59,989 nt of DNA, from the NCBI GenBank assembly GCA_015064895.1, contig SVRI01000015.1, positions 1 to 59,989 on the forward strand, written 5' to 3'. This DNA is from Oscillospiraceae bacterium (lineage in GTDB: Bacteria; Bacillota; Clostridia; Oscillospirales; CAG-382). The notes under the pieces were generated by a model. It did not search any database, was not told where the DNA came from, and was given only the letters and a program-made list of their open reading frames with translations. Below, one piece after another: positions 53,126-59,989 of the stretch; position 1 is the first letter of the stretch; each line of letters begins with the position of its first letter. The position numbers and the translations under genes are program-made.

Positions 53126-53157
53126 TGATAAATTATAATTTACAGGAGGAAAGCAAC

Positions 53158-53469
53158 ATGGAAATTAAGAATAAGGTAGCTCACCTCAAGGGTCTCATGG
53201 AAGGTATGGAATTTGATACATCTTCCAAGGAAGGCAAGATTATTGATGCAATCGTTGATATTCTCGACGATATGGCAGACGAAATCGAACTCATGTATGA
53301 TGACATTGATTCTCTCTACGAATACGCTGATGAACTCGACGCAGACCTCGGCGACGTAGAAAGCGAACTCTTTGAAATCGACGATGAAGACGATTACTTC
53401 GACGAATGCTGCGACTGCGATGCAGAATCCTGCGAAGGCTGCGGTCTCATCGAAGACGATGCTGAGTAA
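53158..53469 (+). CDS. CD1247 N-terminal domain-like acidic protein
   Basis: 103 residues, very acidic. The N-terminal part (IKNKVAHLKGLMEGMEFD, EGKIIDAIVDILDDMADEIE) forms helices like the CD1247 family of Clostridia. The C-terminal part has a cysteine cluster, CCDCDAESCEGCG, which could bind zinc or a metal cluster. Function is unknown; in Clostridia the gene is commonly found just after efp. AGGAGG stands 7 bases before the ATG. Codon use is strongly biased, suggesting high expression. Confidence 0.8.
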   Translation: MEIKNKVAHLKGLMEGMEFDTSSKEGKIIDAIVDILDDMADEIELMYDDIDSLYEYADELDADLGDVESELFEIDDEDDYFDECCDCDAESCEGCGLIEDDAE

Positions 53470-53493
53470 TCAAAACTAATCAAATAACAATTA

Positions 53494-53521
53494 ACACCCG
53501 TGAGAAATCACGGGTGTTTTT
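53494..53521 (+). terminator. Terminator of the CD1247-like gene
   Basis: ACACCCGTGA, loop GAAA, TCACGGGTGT followed by TTTTACT. The four nucleotides between this and the next stop show that it may also serve the convergent SGNH gene. Confidence 0.85.
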
Positions 53522-53525
53522 ACTA

Positions 53526-54425
53526 TTATTGCTTCAAAGTAACTTCCATAAGTTCTACTATTTCTTCTTCAATCTGCTTTTGCTTTGGCTTATTTACAAC
53601 ATAACGCTTTGAAAGATTTGTAAAGTAGTTGTCTAAAGTACCGTTTTCCAGTTTTTCTTTTATCGTACTTATTCTTTCCTCGGTGCTAAGCGAATAGTCC
53701 TGGATTATAAGATATTCTGCCGCATGAATGTCACGAAGCTCAGAAACCCTGTTTCGCCACTCAGATAAATATTCGGGAATGTCCTTGTATTCACCGATGT
53801 CATACCCCTGAAATTCCAAGAAACACTTTGCCATGTGGTAGTGGCCAAGCTCATTTGGATGAACCCTGTCGGGACGAATGACTTTTTCAAACTGTGAAAC
53901 CATTGAAATGTACGTGTGATAATCGCATAGCTTGTAGCCCTTTTCCTTGGCAAAGCACCTTACATATTCTGCATACGCAGAAAGCAGGGCGAATCCGCCC
54001 TTGAATGTAGGTACATCACTTTCCTGATACTCGTCATAAGGTGTCTGCGTGCATAGGATGATTTCACAACCAAGAGCTTCAAGTTTTTGGCATATTACAC
54101 TTAGCCTTTCCTTGTAAACGTTAAATGCCGAAAGCATCCTGTCGTAGCGTTCCTTGCCGCGCGGAAGGGAAAGCAAGTCTCTTGCCGAATCGTTTATACC
54201 AATCATAATTACGGCATGAGTCGGCTTGTGTACGGCTATGTCTTGGTCGAAAATTGTAAGCATTGTTCTTAGACTTCCGCCCGAAACACCGCAGTTGTAG
54301 AAACTGACTTTTCTGTCGGATAAGTTTTCGTGATAGTAGTCTAAAATTCTTGATATGTAGTCGTTTGCATGGGTTATGCTGTCGCCGAGAAAAACAACCC
54401 TTGCACCCTTTGGAAATCCACTCAT
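53526..54425 (-). CDS. SGNH/GDSL family hydrolase
   Basis: 299 residues from the ATG at 54425, with AAAGGAG nine bases upstream; the frame runs to 54458 without an RBS. SGNH blocks: VVFLGDSITH (Ser nucleophile), NCGVSGG (Gly), MIGINDS (Asn) and RPDRVHPNELGH (Asp and His). There is no signal peptide, so it is cytoplasmic. Members are esterases, often acting on acetylated sugars. The C-terminal ~80 residues are helical and charged. Own promoter; unlinked to neighbours by function. Confidence 0.88.
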   Translation of the reverse strand: MSGFPKGARVVFLGDSITHANDYISRILDYYHENLSDRKVSFYNCGVSGGSLRTMLTIFDQDIAVHKPTHAVIMIGINDSARDLLSLPRGKERYDRMLSAFNVYKERLSVICQKLEALGCEIILCTQTPYDEYQESDVPTFKGGFALLSAYAEYVRCFAKEKGYKLCDYHTYISMVSQFEKVIRPDRVHPNELGHYHMAKCFLEFQGYDIGEYKDIPEYLSEWRNRVSELRDIHAAEYLIIQDYSLSTEERISTIKEKLENGTLDNYFTNLSKRYVVNKPKQKQIEEEIVELMEVTLKQ

Positions 54426-54446
54426 TTCTGTCACTCCTTTGAGGGT

Positions 54447-54475
54447 ATTATAAACCAAATTATGGAATTTGTAAA
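54447..54475 (-). promoter_or_regulatory. Promoter of the SGNH hydrolase gene
   Basis: On the minus strand TTTACA (54475-54470), a 17-base spacer and TATAAT (54452-54447). Confidence 0.75.
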
Positions 54476-54490
54476 TACTAAAAAGATAAA

Positions 54491-54515
54491 AAGAGACGAC
54501 ATAAAGCCGTCTCTT
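54491..54515 (-). terminator. Terminator of apgM
   Basis: AAGAGACG and CGTCTCTT with a nine-base loop; on the minus strand it is followed by TTTTATCTTTT. Confidence 0.85.
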
Positions 54516-54524
54516 AAATACTAT

Positions 54525-55751
54525 TTACGCAAAAAAGTCATCAATCATAGTATAGCCCTTGTCATAATTCTTGAGCTTCATACCGTCTACACTTTCAGCA
54601 CCGAACTTTTCGTCGTAGCTTACTGCATCAGAACCTACTTCCTTTGTGCTGTCATAGAAAATGTAGGGAACAGCATCCATTGTGTGAGTTCTGAGTGCAA
54701 GGGGAGTGGGGTGGTCGGGAAGGATAAGGAAGCGGTAGTCTTCGCCGTCCTTTTTCATTTCGTCTTCAATGTAGCCGATAATCTTTTCGTCAATAAGCTC
54801 AATGGAAAGAATCTTGTTTTCCAGCTCTGCTCTGTGACCGCATTCGTCGGGTGCTTCAACGTGAACGTACACAAAATCGCATCCGTCTCTGAGTGCCTTT
54901 ACCGCCGCCTGTGCCTTACCGTCAAAGTTTGTGTGTACATTGCCTGTCGCACCTTCAACGTCAATAACTTCCATGCCTGCACATTTGCCGATACCTTTTA
55001 TAAGGTCAACTGCCGAGATAACAGCCGCTTTCTTGCCGTACTTTTCGGAGAAGGAAGAGAGCTGCGGCTTCTTGCCGGGACTCCAAATCCACAGTGAGTT
55101 TGCAGGAAGCTTGCCTTCTGCTTTTCTCTTTAAGTTTACGGGATGATTCTTCAAAATCTCGTAGCTTTTCTTCATAATTTCAAGATAGGGTGCACCGACT
55201 TCGCCTGAAGGAAGATAATCCTTGATTACCTTGCCTAGATGGTCGTGAGGTCTTGCAAAGTCCATAACGGCAGGTGCATCCTTCCATATTAAACAATGTC
55301 TGTAGCTGATGCCGGGGTGATATGTCTTGAACTCGTCACCCATAGCTTCCTGAAGCGCATTTACAAGCTGAGTCGATTCCTCTGTTGATATTTCGTCAGC
55401 CGAATGGTCGAGAATAACCTGCTCCTCGTAAGGACAGTCATTTTCGGTAAGAGCTACAGTGTTGATTCTGTATGCGGTTTCGTTTTCTGCCATGTCAATG
55501 CCCATACTGAGAGCTTCGAGGGGTGAACGGCCTTTTGAATAAATCTTGGGGTCGTAACCCATAATAGCAAGGTTCGCAGTGTCACTTTCGGGTACCATGC
55601 CTTCGGGTACGTTGGCAGTAAAACCCACAATACCGTTTTTTGCCATGTAGTCCATTCGGGGCTTCTTTGCTACCATTAATGGTGTCTTGTTGCCGAGCGC
55701 TTCGATAGGGTAGTCAGCCATACCGTCGCCGATGATGATTATGTATTTCAT
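54525..55751 (-). CDS. apgM: Cofactor-independent phosphoglycerate mutase, ApgM type
   Basis: 408 residues, alkaline-phosphatase superfamily. IIIIGDGMADYP gives the first metal ligand, VPESDTANLAIMGYDP contains the catalytic Ser, DHSADE, VHVEAPDECGHRAE and LILPDHPTP supply the other metal ligands. The length and sequence fit the archaeal-type ApgM branch, smaller than GpmI (~510). It interconverts 2- and 3-phosphoglycerate in glycolysis, though homologues in Clostridia sometimes act as phosphonopyruvate-like or homoserine-kinase-like enzymes (ThrH/ThrB2 type). Own promoter and terminator. Confidence 0.85.
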   Translation of the reverse strand: MKYIIIIGDGMADYPIEALGNKTPLMVAKKPRMDYMAKNGIVGFTANVPEGMVPESDTANLAIMGYDPKIYSKGRSPLEALSMGIDMAENETAYRINTVALTENDCPYEEQVILDHSADEISTEESTQLVNALQEAMGDEFKTYHPGISYRHCLIWKDAPAVMDFARPHDHLGKVIKDYLPSGEVGAPYLEIMKKSYEILKNHPVNLKRKAEGKLPANSLWIWSPGKKPQLSSFSEKYGKKAAVISAVDLIKGIGKCAGMEVIDVEGATGNVHTNFDGKAQAAVKALRDGCDFVYVHVEAPDECGHRAELENKILSIELIDEKIIGYIEDEMKKDGEDYRFLILPDHPTPLALRTHTMDAVPYIFYDSTKEVGSDAVSYDEKFGAESVDGMKLKNYDKGYTMIDDFFA

Positions 55752-55782
55752 AGTAGTTTCTCCTAATAATAGATTATACTAT

Positions 55783-55811
55783 ATTTTATACTTTTGCAGA
55801 CGTATAGTCAA
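55783..55811 (-). promoter_or_regulatory. Promoter of apgM
   Basis: On the minus strand TTGACT (55811-55806), a 17-base spacer and TAAAAT (55788-55783). Confidence 0.75.
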
Positions 55812-55840
55812 GTGCAATTTGTTAATATGAATATAAAAAG

Positions 55841-55864
55841 ACAGACCGTCGGATGACGGTCTGT
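55841..55864 (-). terminator. Terminator of the msmK/ugpC-like gene
   Basis: ACAGACCGTC, loop GGAT, GACGGTCTGT, a perfect 10-bp stem; on the minus strand CTTTTTATATT follows. Confidence 0.9.
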
Positions 55865-55884
55865 GAATTGCGTTTGTGTTAAAC

Positions 55885-56997
55885 TTAATGTACTATTACC
55901 TTTTCGGTATCCTTGTCGAAGATGTGAGCATGAGATACGTCAAACGCAACCTTGATTACGTCGCCGCTCTTAGCTGTAGATCTGGAGGAAACTCTTGCGA
56001 TGAGGTTTGTTTCACCGAGAGTGAGGTAGAGGTATGTTTCAGCACCCATAAGTTCGGTAACGTCAACATTAACATCTGTTGTCCAGTCTTCGAGAGAAGA
56101 AAGATACATGGGTTCGTCGTGGATGCATTCAGGTCTTACGCCGAGGATAACTTCCTTGCCGATGTATTCCTGAAGTGCTTCGTTCTGAGCCTTTTCTGTA
56201 GGAAGCTTAAACTTGCAAGTTTCAAAGTTTACGTAAACTTCGTTGTTTTCCTTGGTAAGAGTAGCATTGATGAAGTTCATCTGAGGAGTTCCGATGAAGC
56301 CTGCTACGAATACATTGCAGGGAAGGTCGTAAAGGTTCTGAGGAGTATCAACCTGCTGGATGAGACCGTCCTTCATAACAACGATTCTGGAAGCCATTGT
56401 CATAGCTTCTACCTGGTCATGTGTTACGTAGATAAATGTAGTACCGAGCTTCTTGTGGAGCTTTGTGATTTCAGTTCTCATGGCAGCACGGAGCTTAGCG
56501 TCGAGGTTGGAAAGAGGTTCGTCAAGAAGGAATACCTTAGGTTCACGAACGATAGCACGACCGAGAGCAACTCTCTGTCTCTGACCACCGGAAAGAGCCT
56601 TAGGCTTTCTGTCGAGAAGGTGGCTGATATCGAGGATCTTACCTGCTTCTTCAACTCTTCTCTTGATTTCTTCCTTGGGAGTCTTTCTGAGCTTTAAGCC
56701 GAAAGCCATGTTTTCAAATACAGACATATGAGGATAAAGAGCGTAGTTCTGGAAAACCATCGCGATATCTCTGTCCTTAGGAGCAACGTCGTTTACGATT
56801 CTGTCGCCGATGTAGAGTTCGCCTTCTGTGATTTCTTCGAGACCTGCGATCATACGGAGAGTTGTGGACTTACCGCAACCGGAAGGACCTACGAGAATGA
56901 TAAATTCCTTGTCTTTGATTTCAAGGCAGAAATCGCTAACAGCTGTAACGCCGCCGGGATATCTCTTGAAGATGTGCTTAAGTGATACACTTGCCAT
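55885..56997 (-). CDS. msmK: Sugar ABC transporter ATP-binding protein (MsmK/UgpC type)
   Basis: 370 residues. ATPase motifs: Walker [10 protein letters not shown] near residue 38, Q-loop [12 protein letters not shown], signature LSGGQRQR near 135, Walker B VFLLDEP and the switch His in [11 protein letters not shown]. The C-terminal ~130 residues are the MOI/TOBE regulatory domain found in MalK, UgpC and MsmK. No permease or binding protein gene is adjacent, so it is probably a shared ATPase for several carbohydrate importers, as MsmX/MsmK are in Bacillus and Streptococcus. Codon bias is high. The RBS is AGGAGG. Confidence 0.93.
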   Translation of the reverse strand: MASVSLKHIFKRYPGGVTAVSDFCLEIKDKEFIILVGPSGCGKSTTLRMIAGLEEITEGELYIGDRIVNDVAPKDRDIAMVFQNYALYPHMSVFENMAFGLKLRKTPKEEIKRRVEEAGKILDISHLLDRKPKALSGGQRQRVALGRAIVREPKVFLLDEPLSNLDAKLRAAMRTEITKLHKKLGTTFIYVTHDQVEAMTMASRIVVMKDGLIQQVDTPQNLYDLPCNVFVAGFIGTPQMNFINATLTKENNEVYVNFETCKFKLPTEKAQNEALQEYIGKEVILGVRPECIHDEPMYLSSLEDWTTDVNVDVTELMGAETYLYLTLGETNLIARVSSRSTAKSGDVIKVAFDVSHAHIFDKDTEKVIVH

Positions 56998-57233
56998 TTG
57001 TTTATAACCTCCTAATAAATAAACACAAATATCGCGTATTTCTACGCACTACTTTAATTTAACATTATAATATTATCAAATATTTGAAAAAAACTCAAGA
57101 TGTTAATTACCTAAATTTTTTTGCCTTAACTTGTGTATATCTCACAAAAATAAATAAATCATAGAGAAAAACGAAGAATAACCGAGAAAATAAGAGATAA
57201 TAATTTTGCCAGTTCTTCAAATTTCGACTAAAA
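56998..57233 (-). promoter_or_regulatory. Leader and promoter region of msmK
   Basis: The minus strand carries TATAAT within ATTATAATGTTAAATT (near 57065-57075), a CAAATATTTG palindrome just upstream and, in the presumed leader, a GCGTAGAAATACGC hairpin near 57033-57046. The rest is AT-rich with nothing recognisable. Promoter spacing is not ideal, so the -35 is uncertain. Confidence 0.4.
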
Positions 57234-58139
57234 TTACAGATACTTTACAACCTGGTCAAGATTTGTCGATTTTTCCGGGATAAGTTCCCAACATTCTGTG
57301 TGTTCGGCACTTTCATTCGGCTTTAATGTGTAGAGCGGGGAGAGTGACTCAACCTCAAGCATAAAATGACAGGTATAAAGCTCTGTTGAGCAACCGCCGT
57401 CGGGATATTCGGCACCCTGAACATGCTTGTATGTCTTCTTGAAAATACAACCGTTGTTGACGGTTATAACACTGCCCTTTGTGTTGTTTACACCAATCTT
57501 GAAAGGACCGTCGCAATCTGTATCCTGTTTTAGGGCATAGTAGTTCTTGTCAACGTAGAATCTCTTGTCGGCAGGGTTTGTGTAGTCCCACATAACAAAG
57601 GTTCTGTTGGGGAGAAAGTTTGTCTCAATTTTTGACTGCTCCATAATTGCTCTGCCGCCTGCCGCTGTCACGGATAACGCCCAGATAGAGCCTGTCTTTT
57701 CTTGTGCCGACTTGTTTGTAAGTATGTGACGTACCGAGGCTTTTGCTTCTTCTTCGTCAAATGTAATTTCAACCTGACACAGCCAGCCTCTTACTTTCTG
57801 AACGGGAGGAGTAAACATAAATACATTGCCGTTTCTTGTGTATTCTACAGGGTCATTGTCAGGGTAATATGTAGAATAGTCTTCGGGACTTATCCAAAAT
57901 CTGTGACCGCCGTATAAGTACCACGTCTTATCTTCACCGTAAATGTCGCAAAACTCCTTGTCGGTCATGTTTGATTCTCTGATAAGGTCGTTGCAGAACA
58001 TATTTTTGTATCCGATTAAGTTGTAGCTGATAACTCTGGGTCCCAAATCAAGAGTGACCCTCATTTCCTGCTTTTCATTTGCAATGTAAAGAACCTTGCC
58101 GTAGTTTTCGTACTGTTCTTCTCTTACAATAAGTGACAT
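57234..58139 (-). CDS. Galactose mutarotase-like beta-sandwich protein
   Basis: 301 residues, no signal peptide. VTLDLGPRVISYNLIGYKNMF and YLYGGHRFWISPEDYSTYYPDN resemble the start of aldose-1-epimerase-like and DUF4380 proteins, where the long beta-sandwich binds a sugar. The conserved catalytic His/Glu pair of true GalM is not evident to me. It could handle a sugar or its phosphate. The RBS is GGAGG, 8 bases before the ATG. A half palindromic repeat separates it from metK upstream. Confidence 0.6.
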   Translation of the reverse strand: MSLIVREEQYENYGKVLYIANEKQEMRVTLDLGPRVISYNLIGYKNMFCNDLIRESNMTDKEFCDIYGEDKTWYLYGGHRFWISPEDYSTYYPDNDPVEYTRNGNVFMFTPPVQKVRGWLCQVEITFDEEEAKASVRHILTNKSAQEKTGSIWALSVTAAGGRAIMEQSKIETNFLPNRTFVMWDYTNPADKRFYVDKNYYALKQDTDCDGPFKIGVNNTKGSVITVNNGCIFKKTYKHVQGAEYPDGGCSTELYTCHFMLEVESLSPLYTLKPNESAEHTECWELIPEKSTNLDQVVKYL

Positions 58140-58168
58140 TTTCTGTTCCTCCGCGTGTATTTAATAAA

Positions 58169-58213
58169 AGGCTTCCCCTTTGAGGGGAAGCTGTCACGAA
58201 GTGACTGATGAGG
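58169..58213. repeat. agcctccc-type repeat, half copy beside metK
   Basis: GGCTTCCCCTTTGAGGGGAAGC followed by TGTCACGAAGTGAC; only one arm of the palindromic family is present. It sits downstream of the metK stop. Confidence 0.75.
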
Positions 58214-58239
58214 TATGGTGTGTTTTTGCACCCGAAAAA

Positions 58240-59424
58240 TTATAATTCAGCCACAGCCGCCTTGAGTGCGTCTGCCTTGTCTGTCTTTTCCCAGACAACA
58301 TTCAAATCTTCTCTTCCGAGATGACCGTATGCAGAAAGAGGCTGGTAAATGGGACGGCGAAGATCCAGCATTTCGATAATTGCCGCGGGTCTGAGGTCAA
58401 ATACCTTTGAAACTGCCGCGGAAATCTTTTCTTCGTCAACCGTCGCCGTACCGAAGGTGTCAACAAGTACGGAAATGGGCTTTGCAACACCGATGGCGTA
58501 TGCAATCTGAACCTCGCACTTTTTAGCAAGTCCCGCTGCAACTACGTTTTTTGCAACGTATCTTGCAGCATACGCCGCACTTCTGTCAACCTTAGTGGGG
58601 TCCTTGCCCGAGAAAGCGCCGCCGCCGTGTCTTGCATATCCGCCGTAGGTGTCAACGATAATCTTTCTGCCCGTAAGACCCGTGTCGCCGTTGGGACCGC
58701 CGATAACAAATCTGCCTGTCGGATTTATATAAATTCTTGTATTTTCATCCATTAAAGACGCATCAATGGTAGGCTTGATTACCTCTCTGATTAAGTCTTC
58801 GCGAATCTGAGAAAGTTCCACTGCCGCATCGTGCTGGGAGGAAATAACGATAGCATCAATCCTTGTAGGTACACCGTCGTTGTATTCAACCGTAACCTGT
58901 GTCTTGCCGTCGGCTCTGAGGTAGGGAAGAACACCCGTCTTTCTTACGGCTGTAAGCTTCTGTGCAAGCTTGTGTGCAAGTGAAATAGGAAGAGGCATAA
59001 GCTCACGTGTTTCGTCGCACGCATAGCCGAAGATAAGGCCTTGGTCGCCGGCACCTGTGTCATATTTGCTGTCGTCGCCTTCCTTTGCTTCAAGGCTCTT
59101 GTTTACGCCCATTGCAATGTCGGGGCTCTGACCGTGAATTGCACTTACCACCGCACAGGTGTCGCAGTCGAAACCGTACTTTGCTCTGTCGTAACCGATT
59201 CTTCTGACTGTTTCTCTTGCAATCTTTTGTACGTCAACGTCGGCAGTAGATGTGATTTCACCGCTTATAAGTATAAGACCTGTTGTTGCCATTGTTTCGC
59301 AGGCAACTCTTGACATGGGGTCCTGTTCGAGATATGCATCAAGAATCGCATCGGAAATGGCATCGCATATTTTGTCGGGATGTCCTTCTGTTACCGATTC
59401 GGATGTAAATAAAATCTTGCTCAT
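58240..59424 (-). CDS. metK: S-adenosylmethionine synthetase
   Basis: 394 residues from the ATG at 59424, with AAGGAAGG 7 bases upstream; an extended frame to 59586 runs through the leader and is not real. Signatures: [56 protein letters not shown] and TFGTA. It makes SAM from ATP and methionine. Its leader contains a SAM-I riboswitch (59519-59663), so it is shut off when SAM is plentiful. A half MITE-like repeat lies in the leader between the riboswitch terminator and the RBS. Confidence 0.97.
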   Translation of the reverse strand: MSKILFTSESVTEGHPDKICDAISDAILDAYLEQDPMSRVACETMATTGLILISGEITSTADVDVQKIARETVRRIGYDRAKYGFDCDTCAVVSAIHGQSPDIAMGVNKSLEAKEGDDSKYDTGAGDQGLIFGYACDETRELMPLPISLAHKLAQKLTAVRKTGVLPYLRADGKTQVTVEYNDGVPTRIDAIVISSQHDAAVELSQIREDLIREVIKPTIDASLMDENTRIYINPTGRFVIGGPNGDTGLTGRKIIVDTYGGYARHGGGAFSGKDPTKVDRSAAYAARYVAKNVVAAGLAKKCEVQIAYAIGVAKPISVLVDTFGTATVDEEKISAAVSKVFDLRPAAIIEMLDLRRPIYQPLSAYGHLGREDLNVVWEKTDKADALKAAVAEL

Positions 59425-59466
59425 AATTTTACCTTCCTTTATGATAGAATGTGTTACCCTGTAAAT

Positions 59467-59515
59467 GCCTCCCTTGCCTAAAGGGAGGGGGACCGTCGTG
59501 AGACGGTGGAGGGAT
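59467..59515. repeat. agcctccc-type repeat, half copy within the metK leader
   Basis: GCCTCCCTTGCCTAAAGGGAGG and ACCGTCGTGAGACGGT, matching the left arm of the copy at 12561. It lies between the riboswitch terminator and the metK RBS and so is part of the full-length metK mRNA. Confidence 0.8.
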
Positions 59516-59518
59516 AAA

Positions 59519-59663
59519 AAACTGCCCTCGACTTTTATCAAGAGCAGTTTGATTAACTCATCTTCCATGGACTTTTGAAAATCCACGCAGGAAGTAGCAC
59601 CTTACCTTTTCGGTAGGTTGCCGGGCGTCATAGGTCCTGTTCCCTCAGCCACTCTTGATAAGA
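59519..59663 (-). promoter_or_regulatory. SAM-I (S-box) riboswitch with terminator
   Basis: On the minus strand the aptamer runs from 59663 to 59557. CTTATC (59663-59658) pairs with GATGAG (59562-59557) as P1. The core shows the S-box strings AAGAGTGGCTGAGGGAACAG, ATGACGCCCGGCAACC and GGTGCTA. Downstream a 12-bp terminator hairpin (AACTGCTCTTGA with TCGAGGGCAGTT) ends in TTTTTT. CTCTTGATAA in the terminator's 5' arm can instead pair perfectly with TTATCAAGAG at the aptamer's 5' end as the antiterminator. SAM binding should therefore terminate transcription before metK. Confidence 0.95.
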
Positions 59664-59684
59664 CTATTTACTTTTACATTAACA

Positions 59685-59713
59685 TTATATATGACATTTT
59701 TCGAGTTGTCAAT
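59685..59713 (-). promoter_or_regulatory. Perfect-consensus promoter of metK
   Basis: On the minus strand TTGACA (59713-59708), a 17-base spacer and TATAAT (59690-59685), about 20 bases before the riboswitch P1. Confidence 0.88.
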
Positions 59714-59754
59714 AACTAATGAAGAATAAAGTGTAAAAAATCGGGCACAATAGG

Positions 59755-59989
59755 CCTTTCCCGCTACTGCGGTACGCCTTCTTTTTTATTTTTGAGAGTG
59801 TTTCGTCACTGTGGTGGTCGGGAAGCCCGACGGCAAATACACGGGGAATACTCGCAATAAGCAGACTGTAGGTGTCGCATAAACAACATCTTTTATTCGT
59901 TCTTTTGTCCCGAAACAAAAGAACCAAAAATTCTCCGCTCAAAAGGAGAGATGACTCGGCGGCGAGTCGCCGCTGACAAACCGTCATTT
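59755..59989. repeat. Composite structured intergenic repeat, copy F (cut by window end)
   Basis: Same orientation as copy A: GAGAGTGTTTCGTCACTG, GGTCGGGAAGCCCGAC, ACACGGGGAA ... GTCGCATAAACAACATC, hairpin GTTCTTTTGT/ACAAAAGAAC (59899-59924), TTCTCCGCTCAAAAGGAGAG, then GGCGGCGAGTCGCCGCTGACAAACCGTCATTT, which matches the Z module of copies B and C in reverse. It continues beyond the window. Confidence 0.8.

Noticed and set aside
55876..56697. 273-codon plus-strand frame
   Set aside because: Antisense to the strongly motif-supported msmK-type ATPase.
59425..59586. Extended metK start at 59586
   Set aside because: The extension would translate the riboswitch terminator and a repeat arm, while a proper RBS stands before the ATG at 59424.

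Overview
This window is most likely a chromosomal stretch from an uncultured gut-type Clostridia (Firmicutes). The case rests on strong AGGAGG-type ribosome binding sites and sigma-A promoters, an RNase Y, a SAM-I riboswitch on metK, a CD1247-like acidic protein downstream of efp, a separate ispH next to rpsA, and the gene orders rimO-pgsA-cysE-cysS-mrnC and cmk-plsC-ispH-rpsA. Base composition is intermediate except in a few visibly foreign patches. I cannot name the genus.

Layout. 1-2.2 kb: the 3' part of a surface protein whose S-layer (SLH) anchor is much more AT-rich than the rest, a gene remnant, and tRNA-Gln. 2.3-4.2 kb: a Na/Pi cotransporter. 4.9-11.1 kb: an AraC-type regulator divergent from a four-gene operon (alanine dehydrogenase family, MmgE/PrpD, EamA transporter, glycoside-hydrolase-like protein). 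11.1-14.5 kb: an accessory patch of unrelated small genes, several preceded by copies of the same short promoter repeat and separated by palindromic repeats. 14.5-19.7 kb: alpha-galactosidase, DUF3006-like protein, flavoredoxin-rubredoxin fusion, aminotransferase, G5/3D wall protein. 20-26 kb: RNase Y, a YD-repeat lipoprotein, a DUF1835-like protein, SpoIID/LytB protein and two small secreted/membrane proteins. 26.4-38 kb: translation and lipid housekeeping (rimO, pgsA, cysE, cysS, mrnC, pth, metG, tatD, CPBP protease, a YmfI-like reductase, a CmpB-like membrane protein). 38.6-50 kb: RsmF-like methyltransferase, a 1246-residue three-repeat surface protein, RpiR regulator, BaiN-type flavoprotein, cmk, plsC, ispH, rpsA. 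50-59.7 kb: endonuclease IV-like protein, M24 peptidase, efp, CD1247-like protein, and a minus-strand block of SGNH hydrolase, apgM, msmK/ugpC ATPase, a mutarotase-like protein and metK under a SAM-I riboswitch.

The most unusual feature is a family of intergenic elements, about 150-650 bp, present at six loci (about 4.2, 21.5, 31.1, 38.0, 46.3 and 59.8 kb). They are built from shuffled hairpin modules. Different copies change both sides of the same stems, so pairing is kept while sequence changes. This points to selection for a folded RNA or single-stranded DNA. I cannot match them to a named family. A second repeat family (agcctccc...gggaggct palindromes) occurs at five sites, including inside the metK leader. 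These repeats account for most of the long non-coding gaps.

Functional links: efp has a lysine at the modification position (K32), and a YmfI-like reductase, the type that completes 5-aminopentanol EF-P in Bacillus, is also in the window. The orphan MsmK-type ATPase could energise sugar importers encoded elsewhere, which fits the alpha-galactosidase and the glycosidase-like protein. All functional calls come from reading motifs by eye; no database search was run.
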